A stretch of 64,000 nucleotides of DNA from Marinoscillum furvescens DSM 4134 (GTDB lineage Bacteria > Bacteroidota > Bacteroidia > Cytophagales > Cyclobacteriaceae): contig NZ_QREG01000004.1 in the NCBI RefSeq assembly GCF_003386095.1, forward strand, positions 186,001 through 250,000, given 5' to 3'. Each line of letters starts with the position of its first letter. The stretch's first letter is position 1. Below are positions 8,695 through 16,344 of the stretch, one piece after another. A program made the translations under genes and the position numbers. Below the pieces are notes generated by a model, which worked only from the letters and a program-made list of their open reading frames with translations, had not been told where the DNA came from and ran no database searches.

Positions 8695-9402
8695 TTAATG
8701 AGTTTCCAGAGCCGCTTCTTCTTCTACATCGGTGGCGTCAGGTTCATACTGTGGCAGTTGGTAAAAACGCGCTCCCGCTGGTGAATCCTCAAAAACGATT
8801 TGTGCTGCTCTGCTGAGCTTTACGCAGCGATCGTATAGGGAATTGAGCGCAATGATGCGTGCCTGTGTGGCTTGTACCCGTCCTCCTTTGCTGCTTTCCT
8901 GTATGGCATCTGCTTCTGCCAGTCGCTCTGCGATGATACTGGTGCTGTCCAGCAGTGCTTCTTGTGCTCCGGCTGCCATGAGTTCAGGTTTGTTGGCCTG
9001 TACCTGTGTAGCCAGGGCGTTCATAAACCGGATGAGCTCTGGCTGGCTATTGGCCACTTTCCAAAAGCGATGCAATTGAAACGAACGCGCTCTCGCTGGG
9101 TCGTTGGCAAAAGCTTCGTTTATCCAAAAACGCAGCTTTTTGACCTGACGCTTAGTGTCATCAATGGCCTCCAGTAGGTTTTGTGTGTGCTGGCCCAGTT
9201 CACCACTAGCTACATCGTCACCTCCTTCACGAAGGGCCGTTAGATAATCTTCACTCAGATGAGTTACAAATTGGCTGTTGATCACGGGGATCATCTCTTC
9301 GAGTGTTTCCAGGTCTTCTGGAATTTGCTGTACCACCTTGCCAACATGAGCCAGTAAGATGGCGTCTGACATGCGATACTTTCTACTTTCCAATGGGTTC
9401 AT
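8695..9402 (-). CDS. Hypothetical alpha-helical protein
   Basis: A 235-residue, soluble, strongly helical protein with no signal peptide or membrane segment. It begins MNPLESRKYRMSDAILLAH and ends in an acidic tail (TDVEEEAALETH). It has several long amphipathic helices, with polar and acidic residues and no visible catalytic motif. I do not recognise the family; similar helical domains of unknown function occur in Bacteroidota. It is transcribed alone, convergent with the MurNAc operon and divergent from the repeat array. A small GC hairpin (GGGCT 8657-8661 / AGCCC 8664-8668) just past its stop may end its message. Confidence 0.7.
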   Translation of the reverse strand: MNPLESRKYRMSDAILLAHVGKVVQQIPEDLETLEEMIPVINSQFVTHLSEDYLTALREGGDDVASGELGQHTQNLLEAIDDTKRQVKKLRFWINEAFANDPARARSFQLHRFWKVANSQPELIRFMNALATQVQANKPELMAAGAQEALLDSTSIIAERLAEADAIQESSKGGRVQATQARIIALNSLYDRCVKLSRAAQIVFEDSPAGARFYQLPQYEPDATDVEEEAALETH

Positions 9403-9547
9403 AATGATAGAGTTAGGTAAAACAATAACCTGAAAATACGGAGCCGGTATAAATAAAACAATACTAAACCGTCATTTAAGTAAAAAAGATTGAAAAAGTG
9501 GGAAAAAGCGGTGGCTATGCTAAGGCTCTCCATTCTAAGTAGCTCAT

Positions 9548-9988
9548 GAAAGGGTGGAAGATGGCTGCCTGCCTCGCCGGCAGGCGGGCGTTGAGGCGGA
9601 AGATGTCTACGTTCATACGGACGAAAGTCGCGTTCGGGCGGAAGATGGCTGCGTTAAGGTGGAAGGTGGCTGCGTTAAGACGGAAGGTAGTCGCGTTCAT
9701 ACGGACGAAAGTCGCGTTGAGGCGGAAGATGGCTGCGTTGAGGTGGAAGATGGCTGCGTTGAGGCGGACAATAGTCGCGTTGAGGTGGAAGGTAGTTGCG
9801 TTCATGCGGACGATCGTCGCGTTGAGACGGAAGGTGGCTGCGCTCAGGCGCAAGGTGGCTGCGTTCATGCGGAAGGTAGTTGCGTTCATGCGGAAGGTAG
9901 TTGAGTTCATGCGGACGATAGTCGCGTTGAGGCGGAAGGTTGTTGCCTGCCTCGCCGGCAGGCGGGCGTTGACAAGGAAGGTAGTTGC
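9548..9988. repeat. 21-bp tandem repeat array with in-register palindromic slots
   Basis: The array consists of 21 consecutive 21-bp slots. Seventeen units of the type GTTgAGGCGGAAGaTGGCTG+C run from 9590 to 9946. They are flanked on each side by the same palindromic 21-bp unit (9569-9589 and 9947-9967), whose core is GCCTGCC-tcgcc-GGCAGGC, and then by one more outer repeat (9548-9568 and 9968-9988). Units vary mostly at the positions reading g-a-g/c-a-t and a-g-a-t-g/a-c-g. Because 21 is a multiple of three and units lack stops, several frames on both strands stay open; I do not consider these genes. The rest of 9403-10117 shows no gene: 9403-9547 is AT-rich and holds the leader of the leftward gene, and 9989-10117 leads to the SMR gene. 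Confidence 0.9.
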
Positions 9989-10117
9989 CTGCGGCGTTCG
10001 TGCAGAAGAGTCCGGACCTTACACTGGCTGCTTTTCAATAATTGTGTTAGAAGCTTCTGAAAGGGGCTATTGGTCTACCTAAACACACTAAATTGCAAGC
10101 ATAGAACAAGCGCATAT

Positions 10118-10444
10118 ATGTATTGGATAGTATTGATCATTGCCGGGTTGTTTGAGGTTGCTTTTGCTACCTGTCTTGGCAAAGCAAAAGTGGCCACTGG
10201 TGCAGCAGCCACCTATTGGTTTGTAGGCTTTTTGCTGTGCCTGGCTGTGAGCATGTTTTTGCTGGTAAAGGCAAGCCAGGTGTTGCCCATCGGTACGGCC
10301 TATGCCGTATGGACGGGAATAGGAGCTGTAGGTACCGTATTGGTGGGGATCTTCTTTTTTCGCGAACCAGCCACGTTTTGGCGCCTCTTTTTTCTTACTA
10401 CGCTGATTGCTTCCATTGTTGGGCTTAAGTGGGTGTCAAATTAG
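10118..10444 (+). CDS. Small multidrug resistance (SMR) family transporter
   Basis: A 108-residue inner-membrane protein with four transmembrane helices, the standard SMR length. The conserved membrane glutamate is in IAGLFEVAFATCLGKAK (residue 10 onwards), and the fold continues with a conserved YAVWTGIGAVGTVLVG helix 3 and a final helix ending GLKWVSN. SMR proteins act as antiparallel dimers exchanging protons for cations such as quaternary ammonium compounds or guanidinium; this sequence resembles the SugE/Gdx side but I cannot fix the substrate. The start at 10118 (MYWIVLII) fits family alignment better than an upstream in-frame codon at 10070. Its last ~80 bp recur at 12742-12821. Confidence 0.9.
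   Translation: MYWIVLIIAGLFEVAFATCLGKAKVATGAAATYWFVGFLLCLAVSMFLLVKASQVLPIGTAYAVWTGIGAVGTVLVGIFFFREPATFWRLFFLTTLIASIVGLKWVSN
10351..10430 (+). repeat. 80-bp direct repeat, left copy (3' end of SMR gene)
   Basis: Bases 10351-10430 match 12742-12821 at 78 of 80 positions (differences at 10402 G/A and 10417 T/A). Homology stops abruptly on both sides. The two copies bracket an AT-rich two-gene segment. Confidence 0.95.
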
Positions 10445-10665
10445 AGTAGTATTCGTATTGATCAATAGTTTATATGCCTTATATCATCTCTCAACTTGAA
10501 TGACATTCCAGTAGTAGAAATAGTGAATTCTGTAGTTTAAATATGCTTGCAAATACTGGCTGGTATATCCCTTGGATTCATTATATTCGAATTTTTTTCT
10601 AAAGCATGGGTTTCCTAAAGCCGAATTCTGGCTTTGATAAAGCACATAATTTCGACCATTCTTAT

Positions 10666-11847
10666 ATGAGTTGTAGAGTCTTATTTTTTTGTTTTTTCCT
10701 GGCTATTGTTCTTAAGGCAACGTCACAGAGTGTTTACAAGCCTGGGTATATTGTCACAATCGAACAGGACACAGTCTCAGGAAGTATTGTTGATCAGGCA
10801 TTAGGTAAACGTTATGTTTCTTGTTCGTTTGTTGCTCAAGATTCGATAACAAAATTCCTTCCAGACGAGCTACTTGGGTATGGGTATCATGGAGGTAGAG
10901 TATACCGATCTTCGAAGATAGATAGTTCATTTGTTGAGGTTGTTTTTCAAGGGCCCTTGAGTGTTTACAGGCTGGAAAATCAGTTTTATGTAGAAAAAGA
11001 TACCTCCTTCCTCCCTTTGGTCATTGAGAAAACGAAGGTCGTAAATGATGGTAGGGAGGTTTTAAAAACCTCTCACCACTGGAAAGGCGTACTAGCATAT
11101 TTGATAAGTGATTGTTTAAAGGAAGGAAATATTGAGGTCAGTGAAATGCGACTGAACGAAAGGAATTTGATATCCATTTCTGAAAAGTATAGTCAATGCA
11201 GAGAAGAGGATTATCAAGTATTTAAAGAGTCAATTCCAATTGTCACGATTCAGCTTGGTGCGGCTGTTGGTTTTTCGAGGTATGGAGTAAATATTGATGG
11301 ACGTAATATGGTGCCTACCATGGATGATAAATACTCAAGTTTTGACCCTTCAATCGGTTTAGTAGGTGCCTTTACTTTTAATCGGTTTAATGATCGATTT
11401 GGGTTTCAAGTAGAAACGCATTATCAAAAAGTAGAGTACACATCTTATATAAGATTCAAAGAAGGTCATGTCGAACACCACGATTCCTACATCATGCATC
11501 AGACGATTTCCCTACCTGTATCTATGAAATATACTGTTCCGAGAAAAAAGCATGCATTGTATCTTCAGGCCGGAGTAAATTTAGATTTTCATATTGCAAC
11601 CCAGGCCAAGTCGTCTTCGGAATTTGAACTTAACAATATCATTAGTACGCAGCCAGAAATTGAGCCATTCGAAGTTAATAAAAATCAGATCGGGGTTTTT
11701 GGTGGAGCAGGAATCCAATTGCCTTTCAAAGGTCGGATTACAGATGTTTCTTTAAGGTACATGAATATGAGAGCCTTTAATGAAACGGACTTTATTTATG
11801 CTTCCAATAGTCGGATTTCGTTTAATTTTATTCTATTCTTGAAATGA
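10666..11847 (+). CDS. Outer-membrane beta-barrel protein, AT-rich paralog of the 12878 gene
   Basis: A protein of about 393 residues from the ATG at 10666, which gives a clean signal peptide (MSCRVLFFCFFLAIVLKATSQ). An upstream ATG at 10606 would add 20 unlikely residues. The N-terminal part (KPGYIVTIEQDTVSGSI, then KFLPDELLGYGYHGG) is a small beta domain shared with the protein at 12878 (GYVVTTQSDTLTGFI). The C-terminal ~180 residues alternate hydrophobic and polar residues and end in F (RISFNFILFLK), as expected for an OmpA-like or PorT-like eight-stranded barrel. Base composition is visibly AT-richer than its neighbours, a sign of transfer or different history. It overlaps the next gene by 4 bp (ATGA), so the two are translationally coupled. 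Confidence 0.75.
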   Translation: MSCRVLFFCFFLAIVLKATSQSVYKPGYIVTIEQDTVSGSIVDQALGKRYVSCSFVAQDSITKFLPDELLGYGYHGGRVYRSSKIDSSFVEVVFQGPLSVYRLENQFYVEKDTSFLPLVIEKTKVVNDGREVLKTSHHWKGVLAYLISDCLKEGNIEVSEMRLNERNLISISEKYSQCREEDYQVFKESIPIVTIQLGAAVGFSRYGVNIDGRNMVPTMDDKYSSFDPSIGLVGAFTFNRFNDRFGFQVETHYQKVEYTSYIRFKEGHVEHHDSYIMHQTISLPVSMKYTVPRKKHALYLQAGVNLDFHIATQAKSSSEFELNNIISTQPEIEPFEVNKNQIGVFGGAGIQLPFKGRITDVSLRYMNMRAFNETDFIYASNSRISFNFILFLK

Positions 11848-12728
11848 TATACACATTCAGGGTTTTGGTCGTAGTAACAGTACTTACGACAATATGTAGT
11901 TGTTCTGATGAATTTTACTCGGAAAGGGACTATCCCAGGCTTCTAACTTTGCCTATTGAGAATATCAGTGAAGAGGGGGTGGTTTTCAATGCTGAATTTG
12001 TAAGAAGGGGAAATGAGGAAATTTTAGAGTACGGGTTTGTATACGCTACAATAGAGAATCCCAGAGTAACTCACCATAATCGTGTGACAAAGACAGAGAA
12101 TATTGAATCTGAAAGATTTTCAATGACAGGGCAGTCGGCATTGATTCCTGGGGAGAAATATTATGTAAGGGCATACGCCAAAACAGAAGGTTACCTCGTT
12201 TATGGGGTTAATGTTTCCTTTCAGAGTATAGGTGGTCCTGGTCCTAAAATTGAATCATTTACGCCGAAAATTGGTACATGGAAAGATACGCTTATTATTT
12301 CTGGAAGCAATTTTAGTTATAGGTATATAGAAAATGAATTGAGTCTTGGAGATGTAGAGTTGAGGCCTTTCATGGCTAATGATTCCATAATAATGGCGGT
12401 CATTCCTGCAGTGGCTAATGCTCCAGAAGTGAAAGTTAAACTCAGTGTAGTTGGTAATCCCACAGTGGCAAGTGAATCGTTTCAGTATTTAGTGCCTTCG
12501 GTTGATTCGATAGAGCCACTTCAATTTTCAAAAGGAGATATTGTTAAAATTTACGGTCAAAATTTTCATCATATAGAGGAGTATGTTGAAGTCATGCTCA
12601 ACCAACAGAATTGCGAAGTAATTAGCACTACATCCAAGTCTGTTACTTTTAGAGCAGAGGAATCTTCAAAGGCAATTAATCAGTTAAAGGTTATTTCAGC
12701 GGGGATGACATCTTCATACGGGTTTTGA
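11844..12728 (+). CDS. IPT/TIG-domain lipoprotein, probably 3'-truncated
   Basis: A 294-residue lipoprotein: signal MIYTFRVLVVVTVLTTICSCSDEF with lipobox cysteine near residue 20. Residues about 35-130 form an Fn3-like domain (GEKYYVRAYAKTEGYLVYG). Two IPT/TIG domains follow (PKIESFTPKIGTWKDTLIISGSNF and PSVDSIEPLQFSKGDIVKIYGQNF). Related Bacteroidota proteins usually continue after the IPT domains with kelch blades. This one stops at SAGMTSSYGF, only 13 bp before the right copy of the SMR repeat begins, which suggests truncation at a recombination junction. It is AT-rich like the upstream barrel gene and coupled to it. Confidence 0.75.
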   Translation: MIYTFRVLVVVTVLTTICSCSDEFYSERDYPRLLTLPIENISEEGVVFNAEFVRRGNEEILEYGFVYATIENPRVTHHNRVTKTENIESERFSMTGQSALIPGEKYYVRAYAKTEGYLVYGVNVSFQSIGGPGPKIESFTPKIGTWKDTLIISGSNFSYRYIENELSLGDVELRPFMANDSIIMAVIPAVANAPEVKVKLSVVGNPTVASESFQYLVPSVDSIEPLQFSKGDIVKIYGQNFHHIEEYVEVMLNQQNCEVISTTSKSVTFRAEESSKAINQLKVISAGMTSSYGF

Positions 12729-12741
12729 TGTAGGGTGTGTC

Positions 12742-12835
12742 CTTCTTTTTTCGCGAACCAGCCACGTTTTGGCGCCTCTTTTTTCTTACTACACTGATTG
12801 CTTCCATAGTTGGGCTTAAGTTTGTTTCTAGTTGA
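12742..12835 (+). pseudogene. Remnant of SMR transporter gene (C-terminal ~30 codons)
   Basis: The region translates as FFFREPATFWRLFFLTTLI, then ASIVGLKFVSS and a TGA at 12833-12835, the C-terminal helix of an SMR protein. It has no start codon and an in-frame TAG at 12731. It is the right-hand copy of the 80-bp repeat. The C-terminus KFVSS differs from KWVSN in the intact gene, so this copy may be the original 3' end, with the intact gene now finished by imported sequence, or the reverse. Confidence 0.9.
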
Positions 12836-12854
12836 CGACAAACGGTTATTTTTG
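12821..12854 (+). promoter_or_regulatory. Promoter of the 12878 outer-membrane protein gene
   Basis: TATTTTTG (12847-12854) is a perfect TAnnTTTG -7 element. A TTTG at 12821-12824 may serve as -33 with a slightly long 22-bp spacer; it lies within the last codons of the SMR remnant. The ATG follows 23 bp after the -7 box. Confidence 0.5.
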
Positions 12855-12877
12855 AGTATTCTGCCAAAGAATACATC

Positions 12878-14146
12878 ATGGTTTCGCACATCAAAAACAT
12901 CTTTCTGCTTGCCCTCCTGCTTCTGGTGCTCCCACTGGGAGCACAGCTAAACCTGGTGCCAGGCTATGTGGTTACCACCCAGTCTGATACGCTTACGGGT
13001 TTTATAGATTTTAGAGACTGGAAGCACAACCCGCAGAAGCTTGCTTTTAGTGCAACACTGGACGGATCTTTGACGCATTTTAGCCCTCATGATATCGTGT
13101 TGGCTGTTATGGCACAGGAGCGCTTTTACAGTGCAGAAGTTTCTGTAGTTACTGATTCACGTGCTACAAGTGCCCTGGACAACAACGATCAGCAGACTAC
13201 CACACATCGTCGGGTGTTTTTGCAGCAGCTGGTAGGAGGGGACCGTAGCTTATACTACCTCAAACACACCGATACCCCCGAAAACTTCTATATCCGTCAA
13301 GAGGGGCGGTATGATTTGCTGGTGTATAACCGGTACCTGGCCACCGAAAACGGAAGGCAAGCGGTGGTGGAAAACAAACGCTACCTCGGCCAGCTCTCCC
13401 ATTACCTGCAAGCGTGCCCAGACATCTCTACTTATCTGGAGCGTACCAGGTATACAGCCCTCAGCTTACAGGGCGCTATAGAGAAATACTATGCTTGTAT
13501 GGGTGCTGAACCTTCCTTTGTGCGCCCACCAGATCGAAGCCCCCTGCATTGGGGACTGGTATTGGGCGGCTCATACACCTGGCTTACCTTTCAGGGATCA
13601 GAGTTTGACTACCTCATAGCTTCGGACTTTCCTCATGCTCAGCATCTGACCTTTGGGCTGTTGGCCGAGCTACGAATGCCCCGAAAAGCCGGTAAATGGT
13701 CTTTTGCCAACGAGCTGCTTTATACGGCATATGAGACCAGCACTACTTACCGTGAAGCAGAAAATGACCAGTACTATACAAACTACCATGCACACCTCAA
13801 GGGCATTTACCTAAAGCTCAACAGCCTGATTCGCTACCGTCAGCCAGTAGGGGCATGGGCGCTGGTTATGGATGTGGGGATGTCCAATGGGTTTAGAGTA
13901 GCCGGTACTAACACACTAAAGCGAGATCAGCACATATACGGCACCAACCGAACTAACGAGGGAGAAGCTGTGCCCGATGCCCGTGCCCATGAGCAGGGGC
14001 TTGTGCTGAGTGCAGGACTTAGCAGAGGGGATGTGCAGGTGCAAATGCGCTACGAGCTCGCAAATGGTATGTCGGTGCACAACCACCTCAAATCCAGAGT
14101 GCAGCGCATTTACCTGCTGGCTACCTATCGGTTTTCCGCTAACTAA
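12878..14146 (+). CDS. Outer-membrane beta-barrel protein
   Basis: A 422-residue protein with signal peptide MVSHIKNIFLLALLLLVLPLGAQ cleaved after AQ. Residues about 28-190 share the layout of the 10666 paralog: GYVVTTQSDTLTGFIDF, a central charged region, and YYLKHTDTPENFYI followed by RYLGQLSHYLQACPDI. The C-terminal ~200 residues are a predicted beta-barrel ending YRFSAN. Its base composition matches the bulk of the window, unlike the paralog. Its promoter lies right after the SMR remnant. The function is unknown; related barrels in Bacteroidota are annotated only as porin-family or hypothetical proteins. Confidence 0.75.
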   Translation: MVSHIKNIFLLALLLLVLPLGAQLNLVPGYVVTTQSDTLTGFIDFRDWKHNPQKLAFSATLDGSLTHFSPHDIVLAVMAQERFYSAEVSVVTDSRATSALDNNDQQTTTHRRVFLQQLVGGDRSLYYLKHTDTPENFYIRQEGRYDLLVYNRYLATENGRQAVVENKRYLGQLSHYLQACPDISTYLERTRYTALSLQGAIEKYYACMGAEPSFVRPPDRSPLHWGLVLGGSYTWLTFQGSEFDYLIASDFPHAQHLTFGLLAELRMPRKAGKWSFANELLYTAYETSTTYREAENDQYYTNYHAHLKGIYLKLNSLIRYRQPVGAWALVMDVGMSNGFRVAGTNTLKRDQHIYGTNRTNEGEAVPDARAHEQGLVLSAGLSRGDVQVQMRYELANGMSVHNHLKSRVQRIYLLATYRFSAN

Positions 14147-14184
14147 TACTTGTTTTTTAGAAATAGATGTAAAATGCTACCTTC

Positions 14185-14811
14185 ATGACTATGACTACTG
14201 ATATAGCTACTTATCTGGCCGAAGGCTGTGGCCGATGCTCACTGGGAGGCACTCCCCAATGTAAGGCTGTGCAGCAAGTGGATATCCTCAAAGCTTTGCG
14301 CGAGATCGTGCTGGGCACTGGTCTGGAAGAAACCGTAAAATGGGGCAGTCCATGCTATACCCTCAGCGGGAAAAATGTGGTGATGGTCAGCGCCATGAAA
14401 ACTCACTGTGTAGTGAGCTTTATGAAAGGAGTGCTACTGGATGATCCTCATGGTCTGTTGGAAAAGCCAGGCCCTAACTCTACTGTAGGCAAGGTGATGC
14501 GTTTTGCCAGCGTGGAGGAAGTAGTCACTCATGGTGAAGCACTGCAGGACTACTTGCAGGCAGCTATAGCGGTGGAAAAGTCTGGTAAAAAAGTGCCCAA
14601 GAGCTCCCCACAGGAGAAGGTTCCGGAAGAGCTGCATGCCGCACTGGAAGCAGATCCCGCATTAAAAAGTGCCTTTGAAGCCCTCACTCCCGGCCGCCAG
14701 CGGGGCTATATTCTGCAAATCTCCGCAGCTAAGCAGTCCAAAACACGCCAAAGCCGCATTGCCAAATACACACCTATGATACTGGCAGGAAAAGGTCTAC
14801 ACGACCGGTAA
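14185..14811 (+). CDS. DUF1801 / YdeI-OmpD-associated family protein
   Basis: A 208-residue cytoplasmic protein. The N-terminal ~115 residues form a DUF1801-type domain: CSLGGTPQCKAVQQVDILKALREIVL, VKWGSPCYTLSGKNVVMVSAMK and RFASVEEV. The C-terminal part contains the YdeI/OmdA signature (PEELHAALEADPALKSAFEALTPGRQRGYILQISAAK, RIAKYTPMILAGKGL). Such fusions are common in soil and marine bacteria; the family has been linked to bacteriocin protection or stress but its biochemistry is not known. It starts 38 bp after the barrel gene, with no visible promoter. Confidence 0.85.
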   Translation: MTMTTDIATYLAEGCGRCSLGGTPQCKAVQQVDILKALREIVLGTGLEETVKWGSPCYTLSGKNVVMVSAMKTHCVVSFMKGVLLDDPHGLLEKPGPNSTVGKVMRFASVEEVVTHGEALQDYLQAAIAVEKSGKKVPKSSPQEKVPEELHAALEADPALKSAFEALTPGRQRGYILQISAAKQSKTRQSRIAKYTPMILAGKGLHDR

Positions 14812-14845
14812 GACTTCCTGGTTAATCGATTGTTGTTAGGTAAAT

Positions 14846-14927
14846 AAATGTTTTAGTATTTCTTATTAAGAGAAATAATTATTAAATTAATCTTACTTTT
14901 TAAAATAATTACTTAACTAAAACATTT
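14846..14927 (+). promoter_or_regulatory. AT-rich leader with perfect 12-bp long-range inverted repeat
   Basis: AAATGTTTTAGT (14846-14857) and ACTAAAACATTT (14916-14927) are exact reverse complements 58 bp apart, directly before the ATG at 14936. Inside lie a smaller hairpin, ATTTCT/AGAAAT with a 7-nt loop (about 14858-14876), and a direct repeat of AAATAATTA. The arrangement could be a three-way RNA structure that occludes the start codon region, or a pair of DNA-looping operator sites. Confidence 0.5.
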
Positions 14928-14935
14928 TTTACTTT

Positions 14936-16174
14936 ATGAAAAAGCCAACCATTTACCTTGTATTCAGCGTAGTGCTGTTAGTCTTTAGCGCATGCGAGCA
15001 AGAGGAAGTAGGGCAGATGCCCAAATTTCAGGAGGTAGCAGGTGCTGTAAGTAGTACGATACCGGCTTCTAGCTGGCAGTCGGGCTCCATCTCCAGTATA
15101 GTGCCACCAGATGAGCTCGAAGACCTTGGTGGCCAGCTAGAGGGTACCAATATCTGGAAAAGTAACAACCCGGAAATTTTTAGGGGCACAGGCTGGCTCA
15201 TGCAAAACTCCCGCACAGATGCTTCCAGAGGTGGTTCTGCCACACCCATGTCTGGTACTTTTCCCATTTACCTTTTCCATATCAACAAGACAGGTAGTCA
15301 AAAATACGTGCATGTACTGGTGACCAACCCCAACAGCTCTACCATCACCATCTCTGGTAAGGGGTCGATGTACAACAATGCTGAAAAACCACTGACTGGT
15401 TCGGGTACAGGCCAGAGCTTTCATGTAGCTAAAGATTGGATCAACAACAACCCGAGAACGTCCTTTTCTAACGTTTCGCTAGGTCAGTACCAGGCATATG
15501 AGGTAGCCAAACTGCCGGTTTCTAACAATGGCATGATCGATGGTCGCTTTGAAGTGACGGCTAGTCAGGGTGTGTATGTGTATACCGTAGTGACTTCAGG
15601 AGGAAGTTTTACCGACGCAGTAAATAAGTCGCAGGGCGGTCCTGCAGCTGGAGATATTTACTCTCCTGGTACCAATGCGTATGGTAGAGAAGCTGGCGTG
15701 TATGACGAAAGTGTATGGAAAGGTACCACCAACCTACCACTACCTGCTTCTACTTCTCACCTGGGACTTGCACTCAATACTTCCAGCAAGTTTGCTGTAA
15801 ATGGCGTGTACCTGCAAAATCAGAATGCGGACGATGTGATGAGGCTGTCAGATTCTGCAGACAAAACCTATGGCAACTATGGGCATAAATATGACATCAC
15901 TTTGGCGTTTACAAACCCGCACAGCACATCTAAAACGGTTTCCGTTTATTTCGGCTCCAACTATACCAATAGTGTAAATACGCCATCATTTACCTACAAT
16001 GGTCCTGTGCTGATGAATGGCGTCACAAAGAACGTCTACACCACTCCGACCTCACCACGTCAGTGGCTAGCCACCTGGACTGTGCCTGCGGGCGGAGCCT
16101 TTAACGGAAATTTTGACTTCTATGTGCCTGGACTCATTACTACTGGCCAGCAGCTGGTGTTGGTAGTCAACTAG
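14936..16174 (+). CDS. Hypothetical lipoprotein, possibly DUF3370-like
   Basis: A 412-residue exported lipoprotein: MKKPTIYLVFSVVLLVFSACEQEE, with lipobox FSAC and lipid-bearing cysteine at residue 20. The mature protein is rich in Gly, Ser, Thr and Asn and looks all-beta: IYLFHINKTGSQKYVHVLVTNP, GRFEVTASQGVYVYTV, HLGLALNTSSKFAVNGVYLQN, YDITLAFTNPHSTSKTVSVYFGS. The pattern recalls the DUF3370 family of cyanobacterial secreted proteins, but I hold that loosely. It stands alone behind a structured AT-rich leader and ends in a terminator immediately upstream of the second small-RNA copy. Confidence 0.7.
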   Translation: MKKPTIYLVFSVVLLVFSACEQEEVGQMPKFQEVAGAVSSTIPASSWQSGSISSIVPPDELEDLGGQLEGTNIWKSNNPEIFRGTGWLMQNSRTDASRGGSATPMSGTFPIYLFHINKTGSQKYVHVLVTNPNSSTITISGKGSMYNNAEKPLTGSGTGQSFHVAKDWINNNPRTSFSNVSLGQYQAYEVAKLPVSNNGMIDGRFEVTASQGVYVYTVVTSGGSFTDAVNKSQGGPAAGDIYSPGTNAYGREAGVYDESVWKGTTNLPLPASTSHLGLALNTSSKFAVNGVYLQNQNADDVMRLSDSADKTYGNYGHKYDITLAFTNPHSTSKTVSVYFGSNYTNSVNTPSFTYNGPVLMNGVTKNVYTTPTSPRQWLATWTVPAGGAFNGNFDFYVPGLITTGQQLVLVVN

Positions 16175-16223
16175 AAGTGTCATAAGCATAAGCCAACGAG
16201 TAACTCTAACCATCCACCGAGTG

Positions 16224-16255
16224 AAGCCCCGATAGTAGATTGGGGCTTTCTACTT
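16224..16255 (+). terminator. Intrinsic terminator after the 14936 lipoprotein gene
   Basis: AAGCCCC (16224-16230) pairs with GGGGCTT (16242-16248) around an 11-nt loop, followed by a T-rich run. It lies 50 bp after the lipoprotein stop and overlaps the upstream part of the repeated element. Confidence 0.75.
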
Positions 16256-16259
16256 TAGT

Positions 16260-16344
16260 ACATAAGAATCCGTGGTTGGGAAATAAAAAGGATTCTTGGT
16301 TGGGAATTGAAAGGCCTGTTTGGAACGCAAACAGGTCTTTTTTT
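16260..16344 (+). ncRNA. Putative small RNA, copy 2
   Basis: This is nearly identical to the RNA predicted at 8558-8642. It has AAGAATCC (16264-16271) / GGATTCTT (16290-16297), GGTTGGGAA present in the loop and again in the linker, then the terminator CCTGTTT (16315-16321) / AAACAGG (16329-16335) and a T-run. Small length differences occur only in A-rich single-stranded parts, while all stems are preserved, which is what selection on RNA structure would produce. It ends 137 bp before the AraC-family gene. Confidence 0.55.

Noticed and set aside
9548-9988. CRISPR-like array
   Set aside because: Units are directly adjacent 21-mers with no unique spacers, and no cas gene is in the window.
9546-10082. 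Open reading frames of up to about 180 codons in several frames across the 21-bp array
   Set aside because: They come from a stop-free repeat whose unit is a multiple of three, are open on both strands, and encode monotonous basic or NAATFR-like sequence with no plausible fold.
10118-12835. Ancestral tandem pair of SMR genes (heterodimeric transporter)
   Set aside because: The second copy is only the last ~30 codons and is almost identical at DNA level; a true pair would be full length and diverged.
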